From positions 8,194,001-8,258,000 of the forward strand of contig NC_087095.1 of NCBI RefSeq assembly GCF_963855985.1: a stretch of 64,000 nt of DNA, read 5' to 3'. The notes beneath the pieces were generated by a model. The model had not been told where the DNA came from. It made no database searches and was given only the letters and a program-made list of their open reading frames with translations. Of this stretch, positions 1 to 11,500 are shown one piece after another (position 1 is the first letter of the stretch; every line of letters begins with the position of its first letter). This stretch comes from Ostrinia nubilalis (Eukaryota; Arthropoda; Insecta; Lepidoptera; Crambidae). Made by a program: the position numbers and the translations under genes.

Positions 1-2186
1 TTATTCGAGACTATATAATCTATCTGTTTTAGCAATTTATTTGTTTATAAGAATTGAACTGTGATTTTTAGTAAGTAAGTTTAATAATTGTACTTAAATT
101 AGTGATATAAAGTAAATACACATATGCCTAGTCACAAACATTCGCCTTTATAATAATAGTGTAAATTATGGTTATTTTGTTTTAAATGTAGAAGGTTGAT
201 AACCTCCGAATAGAAACGTTTATACTTAAGCAATTTCTTTGTTTTAAAGAATTGAACTGTGATTTTTAATAAGTAAGTTTGTTGAAACTAATTGTACTTA
301 AATTAGTGATATAAAGTAATTTGTTTTGAATTTTTGCAGAATAATTGCTTTTTTAAAGAGAACTACAGGTTTTGTTTTTGTGATAGTAACAAATTGGACT
401 GAAAATTGAAATACAGGTATTTTTCAATCAAATATTCTTTTTATTTTCATTAAGATGCCAGGAACAGTATCTGAAAAATTAAAATACAACATTTTCATGA
501 ACTCAAATGACATTACATAAAAGTAAATCGTTGGAATTTATCAAAATGTATTTTAGTACCATTCAAAAATGTTGATTTATAAAATTTTGTAGTATCAACT
601 GCGACCTACGCCTCAACAATGAAGGTCGGTTGTCGTGAACACTGTTCTCCGTCGAAAGTTGCGGAGTTACAGGGACCTGCTCCATATGTTGTTCTGAAAA
701 ATATTATGAATTTGTCAACATTTTGTCATAAAGATTTGTATTCCTTATGTACAGTCAAATTGATAACATTTACCTAACAATGTGTCATTCATATCAATGG
801 CTATATTATGTAATACAGCCAATGCTATGATCACAGCTTTTCCATTTTGGAGGCTTACTGGTAAGCCATGGAGTAGGCATTGGAACCGCTGCTTCCACAC
901 CCCAAAACACCTTTCAACAGTGTTCCTAGTTGAGATGTGAGCATTATTGTATGCTTCTTCTTCTGGACGACTAGGCCTTAAAATAGGTGTAAATAGATAT
1001 GGCAGAAGAGGGTAGCCCGAATCGCCAATAAGGCGTCCTCTAAACTGCCTATCCTCAAATCGTTGTTTTATATTGCTCTCCATAAAAATTCGACTGTCAT
1101 GTGTACTGCCTCGCCATCTAGCCACTATATCCATTATTTTGAGGTCAGCATCACAGACAACCTAAAATAAAAAAAACAGTATCCTGTAGGTAATCCATCC
1201 AATAATATAGTGTTGAATGTTGCTAAAATTTAGATCATACAAAGTAAAAATTATAGACATTATTAAAACAAATCTTTCTCTGTTGTAAACTGTATAAAAT
1301 CAAAATATATTTTACCTGAACATTCAGGGAATAATAGCCTTTTCTATTAATATAGTACTGGGCCATGTCACCTCCGGTTTTTTTAATTTTAATGTGGGTG
1401 CAATCTATGGCTCCTATCACCCCAGGAAAATTTTTAATTGCTCTAAATTTGGCACTAATTCTTTCCTGCTCTCCTATAGTGATAGGCATTTTGATGAAGG
1501 AATTTGCCTTATTCGCGATTGCATGCGCGACTCTGGCGCATATCCGGCTCACTGTCGGCTGACTTAGGCCATGGAGGTCACCAGCATCATCTTGTACCTG
1601 AAAATGTATGAAAATAATTATAGCAGCCACGACAAAGGGATAAAATAAAACACTTTTTTGTGCTTACCTCACGACGTCCCCAACATCTTATGGCCACTAA
1701 AACTTGCAGTTCAGGACACGTGCCACCACCTCTAGCGCTCTGAACCAGATCATCTTCCACCAAATCTATGATGGTGCGCACTGTGTCCTTATTGAACCTA
1801 TATTTTATTTTAAAATTTAGGTCCCGCAAATCGAATGGGTTGCTTCGTTGGCGGTAGAGCTTTCTACGTCGCGCTGGGTCGGCATTATTGGCTAAATGCA
1901 CAATTGCATTTATAGCATTCATTTTCACAAGCAAGGATCACAGCAAGGATATTTTGAATAAATAAACCAACGAAGTGACATTCATATGAAATGACATTTA
2001 TAAAAGTTAGGTTAAAATAGGTTTATTAGAGCTTTAAACAAGGCCCGAGCTCTCGATAACTTATCACACAGTTATAAGAGGATTTTAGCGCTAAATGACG
2101 ATTATGAATAACAATTTTTATCAAACGTTTTATAAACCTCTAATAAGCATTTGATAAAATGTGAAAAATGATTATGAATAAGACCG
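1..2186. mobile_element. PIF/Harbinger transposon, copy 1 (cut by window edge)
   Basis: Base 1 corresponds to base 5792 of the second copy, and the two run nearly base for base (offset 5791, later 5790) to the shared terminus ATTATGAATAAGACCG at 2171-2186. Only the transposase half lies in the window; the Myb-like half would be upstream. The differences I saw are one base near 270, one near 523 and a non-matching patch at 2041-2073. No clean target duplication can be read at the right end. The element ends about 400 bases before the start codon of the desaturase-like gene. Confidence 0.85.
563..1934 (-). CDS. HARBI1-like Harbinger transposase, copy 1 (4 exons)
   Basis: DDE-type transposase (DDE_Tnp_4/HARBI1 family), nuclear, moving the Harbinger element. 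Exons read on the minus strand: 1934-1668, 1597-1316, 1161-774 and 693-563, all with GT-AG introns and matching phases, giving about 355 residues, the usual length for this family. The helix-turn-helix-like region (SQPTVSRICARV) is in exon 2. The likely acid triad is D of GAIDCTHI (exon 2), D of GDSGYP and E of ERCFGVWKQRF (exon 3). The short last exon was found by splicing GTTAG|GTAAAT to TTTCAG|AAC; without it the protein would read through the donor to a stop at 745. No stop or frameshift is visible. The start could be M at 1934 or at 1922. Family confident; last exon inferred. Confidence 0.8.
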
Positions 2187-2589
2187 TATAACTTTAGCAA
2201 ACTTTATTGAAAATATTTTTTATTTATTAATATTGATAAAAATTGTGTATTTGCGTAAAATAAAACACTTAATTGCGTTTAATCACTAACAAACTTAGCG
2301 CGAACGGGTAGTATACGAGTATTTACCTGAAGGCGGTACCTACTGTGTCATTTGTACATTGACGTTACAATACCGACACTAATTAACGTAAAACAGAAAA
2401 TAGTTTAACTGCCCTGATAATTAAAAGAGTGAGAACCACCCCTAACTTTAAATCTCATCAACTTGTTTACAATGCACAAAGATAAGCATGATTAACTATT
2501 GGTCAATTATATACAATCGCTTAGTATGTTTCTTTGATAGCGTAGAAGTACTCGTAAGATAGTCTAAGCGTTGCTCTTAAATTTTAAGG
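2187..2589 (+). promoter_or_regulatory. Upstream region of the cytochrome-b5-related gene
   Basis: About 400 bases separate the end of Harbinger copy 1 from the ATG at 2590, so the proximal promoter should lie here unless there is a distant 5' exon. A TATA-like ATTATATAC lies at 2506-2514, about 30 bases before a possible start near 2540. The ATG context is TTTTAAGGATGG. I see no strong initiator, so the exact start is unknown. Confidence 0.3.
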
Positions 2590-5500
2590 ATGGCTCCGAA
2601 AGAGTCGGAATGGGTGGAATTGGCTCAAAAAAGGGCAGAAGAGAAGAAAACACACGTGACCTTTCCTCAGCTGAAGTATCCTTCTCTAAGAGATGATATT
2701 TCAAAGGACCCTGTTACGTGGTTAGCTGGAAAAGCCATGGACGATGGCGCTGAAGGGCTATGGCGAGTTTACGATAAATTATACGATTTTACTAGCTTTA
2801 TGAAACGACACCCGGGGGGCGAGGAGTGGTTGGAGCTTACCCAGGTAAGTGGCACTTTCATGCTATTATTTATATGTTCTGAAACTGGTCCTAAACGACC
2901 AAACCTACAAACGTGGAAGCACCTATTAACACAATGTCCCCGATTTGTAATACAACGACAAAATCACGAAATTACTTCCTCCATGCTCAATGTCGAACCA
3001 TACAATCTTACAGATTTAATTAAAAAAGAAGAGACCATCAAAAGCTTTCAAAAATTCATCACCTATATTGTAAATCACCTAAAAGAATTCAACAAATAGA
3101 AATGTAATCCAACCTATATCCAAAAAATAGCACACCGTCTTGCAACTGGAGTAATCCAATAGCACCTTTTGCAAGGCATAACAAAAGATCATTTATAAAA
3201 AAAAAATAAAAAAATCCTTTAATATATTATTATTGATAAGTTATGTGGATGCAGGCCGCTAACAACTGGTCAATATGGCAATCATTGGGAGAGACATTCA
3301 GCAGTGGCCTGTGACTGAAATGATGATGATAATGATTGATATTATGTAACTTATGAAAGTTTTGACTAAGATAGCTTATTATTATCTACCAAATATTTGA
3401 ATTTTTGTGTGCGATGTATATCGTAGGAGAGGTACCTAAGTAAGCAATTCATCATCATGGTCATCATTTCAGCTATAGGACGTCCACTGCTGAACATAGC
3501 CCCCCCCCCCTAGGCCAGTAAGTAATTAATAAAATAAAAATAAATAAAATTAAGTAAAAGGAATATTTCGAGGTAAAATTAAACACACATAATTACAGTC
3601 CAAAATGCAGTGGTTTAAATTACTCTTGCTTTAGTAATATTAAATCTCAAAGATATCAATTTTGACATAAATATTACTCCAGAAAGTGTTAGAAGCCGAC
3701 CATCAAAGGCATTGCAAATGAGCAGTGGATTTTCCCCAAGGGTTATCGACTTTACTAGTCATTGCGCCTTTTCTGAAATGTTGTAATACATAGTTCTATG
3801 TTATATTTAAACAAAACATAAATACTTTTTTTTTGTAAATACATACATATTAATTATGTATAATATTATGTATGTATTTACAAAAAAAAGTATTTAAGTA
3901 TGTTTATATCCGTTGTCCAGTACCCATAGTACAAGCTTTGCTTAGTTTGGGACTAGAAGCGCAGTGTAAAATGTCCAAGGATATTTATTTATGTTTTGTT
4001 TATCGTGTTTCTTTTTTAGTCATTTACGGTCTTATTCATAATAAAATGCTAATATAGGTTTAAAACCTACATTAGCTAAAACGTTTGATAGGCTTAAAAC
4101 ACTCTTATAAACCTCTGATAAAAAACGTTATTCATAATCGTTTATAAACCTTTGATAGCTAAAACAGAGTTTAATATTTTCTTTCCACAGACTATACAAA
4201 AAGAATGAACGAAAACAGCTTTTTTGGTGATTTAACTTGATGGACCATGTAAAATCATAGACAAATCGCAGAAAAAAAAAACAAAAAATTGGCAGCTGTG
4301 ACGTTTTACTTACTGACATTGACATTTGGCACGAAAATTTAATAAAGTTTTCGGTTTTTTCGATCAACTCCCAAGTTTTATCAAACTTTTATAAAACTTG
4401 GGATTGTATGTTCTGGATTCTGTACCTCTTACCCTGTACTCTGCAATAAGCTCTTACGACGACCCGGCTAGTTACATCGGATACTAATTATGTCCATGAC
4501 GAAGGAGAACAGACCGCCTAAAAGGCAACGATCAGAAAACTGGTTGGAGGAAGATAAGGTAGTACTTATTTTTAGCCTGATAAAGTGCCTACTAATTTTT
4601 GTAGCATGGTTTTATTTATGTTTGACGCCTAGTGTTTGCTTTTCAGTATTTGCTGAAAGAGTTGGTGAAAGAAAGAGTAAATGCAATCGAAAATAAAAAT
4701 ACAGACACTAACACGAATAAACGGAAGGTTGCGGCTTGGGCTGATTTACAAACAACGTTGGTACATCTTTTGATTTCTGCCTTCAATATAAAATTTTGCC
4801 TTTACCTGTAATTCAAAATCCTGTCATTTCTTTTTCAGGTTTAATTCAATGTGCGCTGGTATGAACCGCTCCATTACCCAGTTAAAATCGCAATGGAGCC
4901 TCATAAAAATCAGTGCGAAGAAAGACAAGACCATTGCTAGGCAGGCTCAAATTAAAACTGGCGGTGGTCCACCATTATCAGTGCCTGACGATAGGGCTGA
5001 TGATATAGCATCTTGGTTGCCCAATGAATTTGTAGTCGATGTTAACAGATTTGACTCGGACTCAAATAAAAGTGAATTAATTAACATTCAAGAGGAGGAA
5101 TCAACTCAAAATACGCAAGATCAGGAATTGATAAATAATGAAGAAATCCAATATGAATTGGTGGTACTTGATGAAGAAATAGAAGATACACATGCTTGTA
5201 CTACTAGAGGCATATTGGAAGATAAAGAAAATAAAAAAGTAGAGGCAAAAGAAAATAAAGCAAAACCTAATTTTAAAGCACCAGCAATCAAAAAAAAAAG
5301 GAAACTGTTAAACAAAGAAGGCTTAATTGATTTAAGCAAAGTTAGGATTTCCGAAATTGCAGAAACAGAATCAAAATGCCGGATTGAACTGCATGAAGTT
5401 CAAATGGAAAACGAACGGAAGAAAGGGAGAAACTTGGATCTTGAGCATCAATTATTACAGGAAAAACTTAAATATTACACTCACATTAATAAAGAATAAT

Positions 5501-8500
5501 AAGTCTTTTGATGTTAAAGTTTTTCAAGTACTAACAGATTCTAAATAATAAGTTAGTTCCTCCCTTACTTCTGTTTGTTTTTAATTTGTATTTTATGCAG
5601 TTCCAATCCGCATTTTGATTGTGTTTCTGCAATATATTTAGACGGCTATGAATATGTTTACTAGTCATAACTTAATAAGAGTTTGAGATTACTATTAACT
5701 AGCTGTTGCCCACGACTCCGCCTGCGTAGACTACTATTTCTGTAACCTACAGGATCTGTGCATTTTTCCAGGATAAAAAGAAGCCTATATGTTATTCGAG
5801 ACTATATAATCTATCTGTTTTAGCAATTTATTTGTTTATAAGAATTGAACTGTGATTTTTAGTAAGTAAGTTTAATAATTGTACTTAAATTAGTGATATA
5901 AAGTAAATACACATATGCCTAGTCACAAACATTCGCCTTTATAATAATAGTGTAAATTATGGTTATTTTGTTTTAAATGTAGAAGGTTGATAACCTCCGA
6001 ATAGAAACGTTTATACTTAAGCAATTTCTTTGTTTTAAAGAATTGAACTGTGATTTTTAATAAGTAAGTTTTTTGAAACTAATTGTACTTAAATTAGTGA
6101 TATAAAGTAATTTGTTTTGAATTTTTGCAGAATAATTGCTTTTTTAAAGAGAACTACAGGTTTTGTTTTTGTGATAGTAACAAATTGGACTGAAAATTGA
6201 AATACAGGTATTTTTCAATCAAATATTCTTTTTATTTTCATTAAGATGCCAGGAACAGTATCTGAAAAATTAAAATACAACATTTTCATGAACTCAAATG
6301 ACATTACATAAAAATAAATCGTTGGAATTTATCAAAATGTATTTTAGTACCATTCAAAAATGTTGATTTATAAAATTTTGTAGTATCAACTGCGACCTAC
6401 GCCTCAACAATGAAGGTCGGTTGTCGTGAACACTGTTCTCCGTCGAAAGTTGCGGAGTTACAGGGACCTGCTCCATATGTTGTTCTGAAAAATATTATGA
6501 ATTTGTCAACATTTTGTCATAAAGATTTGTATTCCTTATGTACAGTCAAATTGATAACATTTACCTAACAATGTGTCATTCATATCAATGGCTATATTAT
6601 GTAATACAGCCAATGCTATGATCACAGCTTTTCCATTTTGGAGGCTTACTGGTAAGCCATGGAGTAGGCATTGGAACCGCTGCTTCCACACCCCAAAACA
6701 CCTTTCAACAGTGTTCCTAGTTGAGATGTGAGCATTATTGTATGCTTCTTCTTCTGGACGACTAGGCCTTAAAATAGGTGTAAATAGATATGGCAGAAGA
6801 GGGTAGCCCGAATCGCCAATAAGGCGTCCTCTAAACTGCCTATCCTCAAATCGTTGTTTTATATTGCTCTCCATAAAAATTCGACTGTCATGTGTACTGC
6901 CTCGCCATCTAGCCACTATATCCATTATTTTGAGGTCAGCATCACAGACAACCTAAAATAAAAAAAACAGTATCCTGTAGGTAATCCATCCAATAATATA
7001 GTGTTGAATGTTGCTAAAATTTAGATCATACAAAGTAAAAATTATAGACATTATTAAAACAAATCTTTCTCTGTTGTAAACTGTATAAAATCAAAATATA
7101 TTTTACCTGAACATTCAGGGAATAATAGCCTTTTCTATTAATATAGTACTGGGCCATGTCACCTCCGGTTTTTTTAATTTTAATGTGGGTGCAATCTATG
7201 GCTCCTATCACCCCAGGAAAATTTTTAATTGCTCTAAATTTGGCACTAATTCTTTCCTGCTCTCCTATAGTGATAGGCATTTTGATGAAGGAATTTGCCT
7301 TATTCGCGATTGCATGCGCGACTCTGGCGCATATCCGGCTCACTGTCGGCTGACTTAGGCCATGGAGGTCACCAGCATCATCTTGTACCTGAAAATGTAT
7401 GAAAATAATTATAGCAGCCACGACAAAGGGATAAAATAAAACACTTTTTTGTGCTTACCTCACGACGTCCCCAACATCTTATGGCCACTAAAACTTGCAG
7501 TTCAGGACACGTGCCACCACCTCTAGCGCTCTGAACCAGATCATCTTCCACCAAATCTATGATGGTGCGCACTGTGTCCTTATTGAACCTATATTTTATT
7601 TTAAAATTTAGGTCCCGCAAATCGAATGGGTTGCTTCGTTGGCGGTAGAGCTTTCTACGTCGCGCTGGGTCGGCATTATTGGCTAAATGCACAATTGCAT
7701 TTATAGCATTCATTTTCACAAGCAAGGATCACAGCAAGGATATTTTGAATAAATAAACCAACGAAGTGACATTCATATGAAATGACATTTATAAAAGTTA
7801 GGTTAAAATAGGTTTATTAGAGCTTTAAACATATTAACATATATTATTAACATATATTAACATATAAGAGGATTTTAGCGCTAAATGACGATTATGAATA
7901 ACAATTTTTATCAAACGTTTTATAAACCTCTAATAAGCATTTGATAAAATGTGAAAAATGATTATGAATAAGACCGTTTAATCTTTAAGTTCATGTTAAT
8001 TAGCATAAGGTGAACTTTATTGAACAAGGCACTAATTAAACTGTCTTTTTGATACTGCAACGTAATGTAAAAATACACGATAAATAAAATCAAGGTCGTC
8101 AAAGAAGTATGGATACTACATGCTAAAAAAATAAATAAATTATTCAAATAATCTTCATGATTAGTGGCGTTCTTCATTATAAGACCTACTCGTATTATTA
8201 ACTTAACGATATATGTTTTATAGGGTACAGACATAACAGAAGCTTTCGAAGCGCATCACTTAAACCCGACTACAGCTCAACTCCTGGACAAATTTTACAT
8301 CCGAGACGCAACTACACCAAGAAACTCTCCCTTTACGTTCAAGGAAGATGGCTTCTACAAGACGTTGAAGCGAGCTGTGTTCGAAGAACTGAAGAATATT
8401 CCCAAAGATGTATCCAAAGCTGCGGACAGAATAACAGATGCATTATTTGTATCGCTATTATGCAGCTCTGCAATGGCAGCGTGGGTGAAAAATTACTATG

Positions 8501-11500
8501 TAGCCCATGTTTGGTACATTTTCGCATCTGTAAATCTTGCGCTCCTGACAGTAGCGTGTCATAACTATATTCATAGGAGAACGAATTGGAGGATGTATTT
8601 GTTCAACATGAGCATGTGGTCGTACAGGTATTTATGAAGTTTTCTGTTGATTACTTATTTTAAAATCGAATCTGGAGCAAGGTTAAAAAATAATATTTGT
8701 GTACGTAAGTTTATACTATTACGTAATTAATTATAGCATTAATGGAAATAGTGTTTAAATCAGACAGTCGAAACTGAGAACTAGGTCCAACAATGCATGC
8801 AACCACTCTCTGGGTACGGCAGTAAGGTTTAATTATTACTACCTTACCATATAGTTATCATATTACAATCTAGTTCAGTTTTGTTAGTTGAAATACAAGC
8901 TTTAGTACGTGTAATTCCTTGTACCAATATTTCTGGGAAATGTTCTGAAGCTGTTTTACCCACTAAATATTAAGGTATATGAAACAGTAGATAGACCGTA
9001 ACTGCTACTCGTATATTCCTGCGAGTTTTTTCAGTAACAAATACTAATTACATTCCTACTATTTAAATAGTCAGTATTGACTGAGGACAATAAATGTCAT
9101 GTACGAGTTAAGTATGTAAAGATATTTGCTGATGATGTTTCCGTACTAATTTCTACCGACAGAAAATCCTCGTTAGACCGACATAAAAATGATATAATAG
9201 CAACACTGACATTAATAATTGAATGGCTTAATAAAAATAATCTGAAAATTAATTTATCGAAAACTTATCTCATTAATTTTAATAATTTCAAAAATGAATC
9301 TATAGAATTGAATATCAATGGTCAAGTTTTGCGAAATGCTGAAAGTACAACATTCTTGGGCTTAATAGTAGATGAAAAGCTCTCCTGGAAAGGACAAATA
9401 GATAAACTCTGCAATAAAGTAAATAGCTTTTCCTATGCACTGTATAAACTGACAAAAATTGCAAGTGTGAATACAGCTATTACTGCTTACTTTGCATATG
9501 TAGAGTCGATACTGAGATATGGCCTACTAATTTGGGGTAATGGTACGGACATCAAAAGATTATTTATTGCTCAGAAAAGGTGTATTAGGGCTATTTGCAA
9601 CCTTAAACCTGATGTGTCATGCAAGCCTCACTTTAAGTCTCTGGGAATTTTAACACTGCCTTGCCTGTATATTTTAGATGTACGAGGGTGGTCTGAAAAG
9701 TTTCCGACCTCAACGTGAAGATGGCAGCATACATCAATTAAAGTCAGGGAATGTAATTGTGCATCTTTTGACAGCAACACTTCAAAATTTCAGCCATTTT
9801 TGACGCGCGGTTTTTATTTGAAAGTCGTTTGAGTGAGTCGATGTGAGTATTTTTGTGAAAATGGAAAAAATCGAGTGCTCGATACTCGTCTAAAATATTT
9901 GTTTTTGAAAGGGAATACCCCTACGCAAATCAAAGATGAGTTAGATTCTGTGTACGGGGACTCTTCACCGTCATTTACCACAGTAAAATTTTGGGCAGCC
10001 GAATTTAAACGTGGCCGTAAGAGCTTGGGAGATGATGAACGTTCGGGACGTCCAAAAACTGTAACTACTGACGATAACATCGCTAAAGTTCACCAAATGG
10101 TGTTAGACGACCGCCGAATTAAAGTGAGAGAGATAGCAGAGGCAATGAAAATGTCCAAAGAACGTGTTTCTCACATATTAAATCAAGATTTAGGCATGAG
10201 AAAGCTGTCCGCGCGTTGGGTGCCGCGTTTGCTAACGCCAGACCAACGACGTGTTCGAACGAACATTTCCAATGCTCTGTTGGCGCAGTTTAGGCGCAAT
10301 AAATCCGAGTTTTGGCGCCGACTAATTACTGTGGATGAGACTATGTAGAAAAATAAAAATAAATTTTAAGAAAAAAAATCTTGTATCTATGTTAGGTCGG
10401 AAACTTTTCAGACCACCCTCGTAAGTATGTTTGTAAAATCGAATGGTCACTATTTCACACAATCCCAAGACCAAACCCATAGAAGCCTAAGAAACCCTCA
10501 TAAACTAGTACTCGAGTTGGTACCAAAAACTAAACGTTTCCAAAAAAATTGCTTTTCCATGTGTAAAACCATATTTAACAAAGTACCAAATCACTTGAAG
10601 AGCCTTCCTTTCAATCGTTTCAGGTCGATGTTACGAAGATGGCTATTGGAAAGAGCTTACTATTCGGTTGATGAATTTTTAAAAGATAAAATGAATTAAT
10701 CAATATTATTTATGACATAATTATTTTAATAGATTATATGCTTGGTGACATTGAATTTAAATTGACTGTTGACATTTTATTTTGTTTAATTGACTGATTG
10801 TTGTATTTTGATGTATTTGATATCCATGTGGCTTGTTAAATTAGATTATTATTGTCTACAAATTGGTCTACTATTATTACTATTACTGATTTGCATGCTA
10901 TATTTAAATGGCTAAGTAGGAAAAGGTCTTATTATTCTCAATAACATCACCACTGTGTACATACCCTATTTAAAGCAAATAAAGATATTTGTATTTGTAT
11001 TTGTATTTGTATTTGTATTTGTATTTGTAAAGAATCAATTTTAGGAGAAAAGATTATTAGATTTCTGTTTATGGAAACTTCCAAAGAAAACGGTAAAATA
11101 ATATTATTATGTTTGTCAAATAATTGCCTTATTTTCAGAGATTTCCGAGTGTCCCACGTAATATCGCACCATCTCTATACAAACACTCTAATGGATTTGG
11201 AGATCAGCTCCCTGGAACCGGTTTTATTCTACAACCCAAGGAAGGATAAGCCTTTGTACGGCAAATTGGGCTTTATAACCGAATTACTATTTTTCCCCTT
11301 TGTGTTCTTTTTGAGCTTCTTTAAAAGGTAACGTGATATTTTAATTGTGCAAAAGCATAATACATTAGTTTGATGTAAGATTAACTATTAAGGCTGGGTT
11401 TCACCATCTTACTTAACTTTAACAACGTTAAAAATCTGTCAAACTACAAACAAAAATCAGCCTAAGAAAATTAATTTTGCAATTACTTAAAAATAGAAAA

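Larger units (their letters stand above)
4027..7976. mobile_element. PIF/Harbinger transposon, copy 2 (complete, in intron 1)
   Basis: A 3.95-kb element bounded by inverted ends CGGTCTTATTCATAAT and ATTATGAATAAGACCG. The subterminal zones repeat the motifs TTATTCATAATCG and AAACGTTTGATA. It carries both expected genes, convergently arranged: a Myb/SANT-like protein on the plus strand (4490-5499) and the transposase on the minus strand (6354-7725). TTA precedes the left end and TTTA follows the right end, so a 3-bp TTA duplication fits only if one extra base is allowed. Both genes look intact, so it may be autonomous. Confidence 0.88.
9077..11029 (+). mobile_element. CR1/Jockey-group non-LTR retroposon, 5'-truncated, in intron 2
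   Basis: A reverse transcriptase C-terminal half is open from 9077 to the mariner at 9683. It shows the palm motif FADD and the downstream FLGLIVDEKLSW block. The frame resumes after the mariner at 10424 and stops at 10699. The 3' end is a hexamer microsatellite, TATTTG repeated about seven times, at about 10985-11029, rather than poly-A, which fits CR1-like clades better than Jockey. The endonuclease and the first part of the RT are absent. Without the mariner the reading frame is still mostly open, so the insertion is fairly young. Clade assignment is uncertain. Confidence 0.78.

Noticed and set aside
1365..1562. Plus-strand frame opposite the Harbinger transposase (also 7156-7353)
   Set aside because: Antisense shadow of transposase exon 2; no motif of its own.
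2845..3099. Continuation of the exon 1 frame to 3099
   Set aside because: It reads past a good donor (CAG|GTAAGT at 2845). The b5 domain is completed by exon 2 at 8224.
9814..10080. Minus-strand frame inside the mariner
   Set aside because: Antisense shadow of the transposase DNA-binding half.
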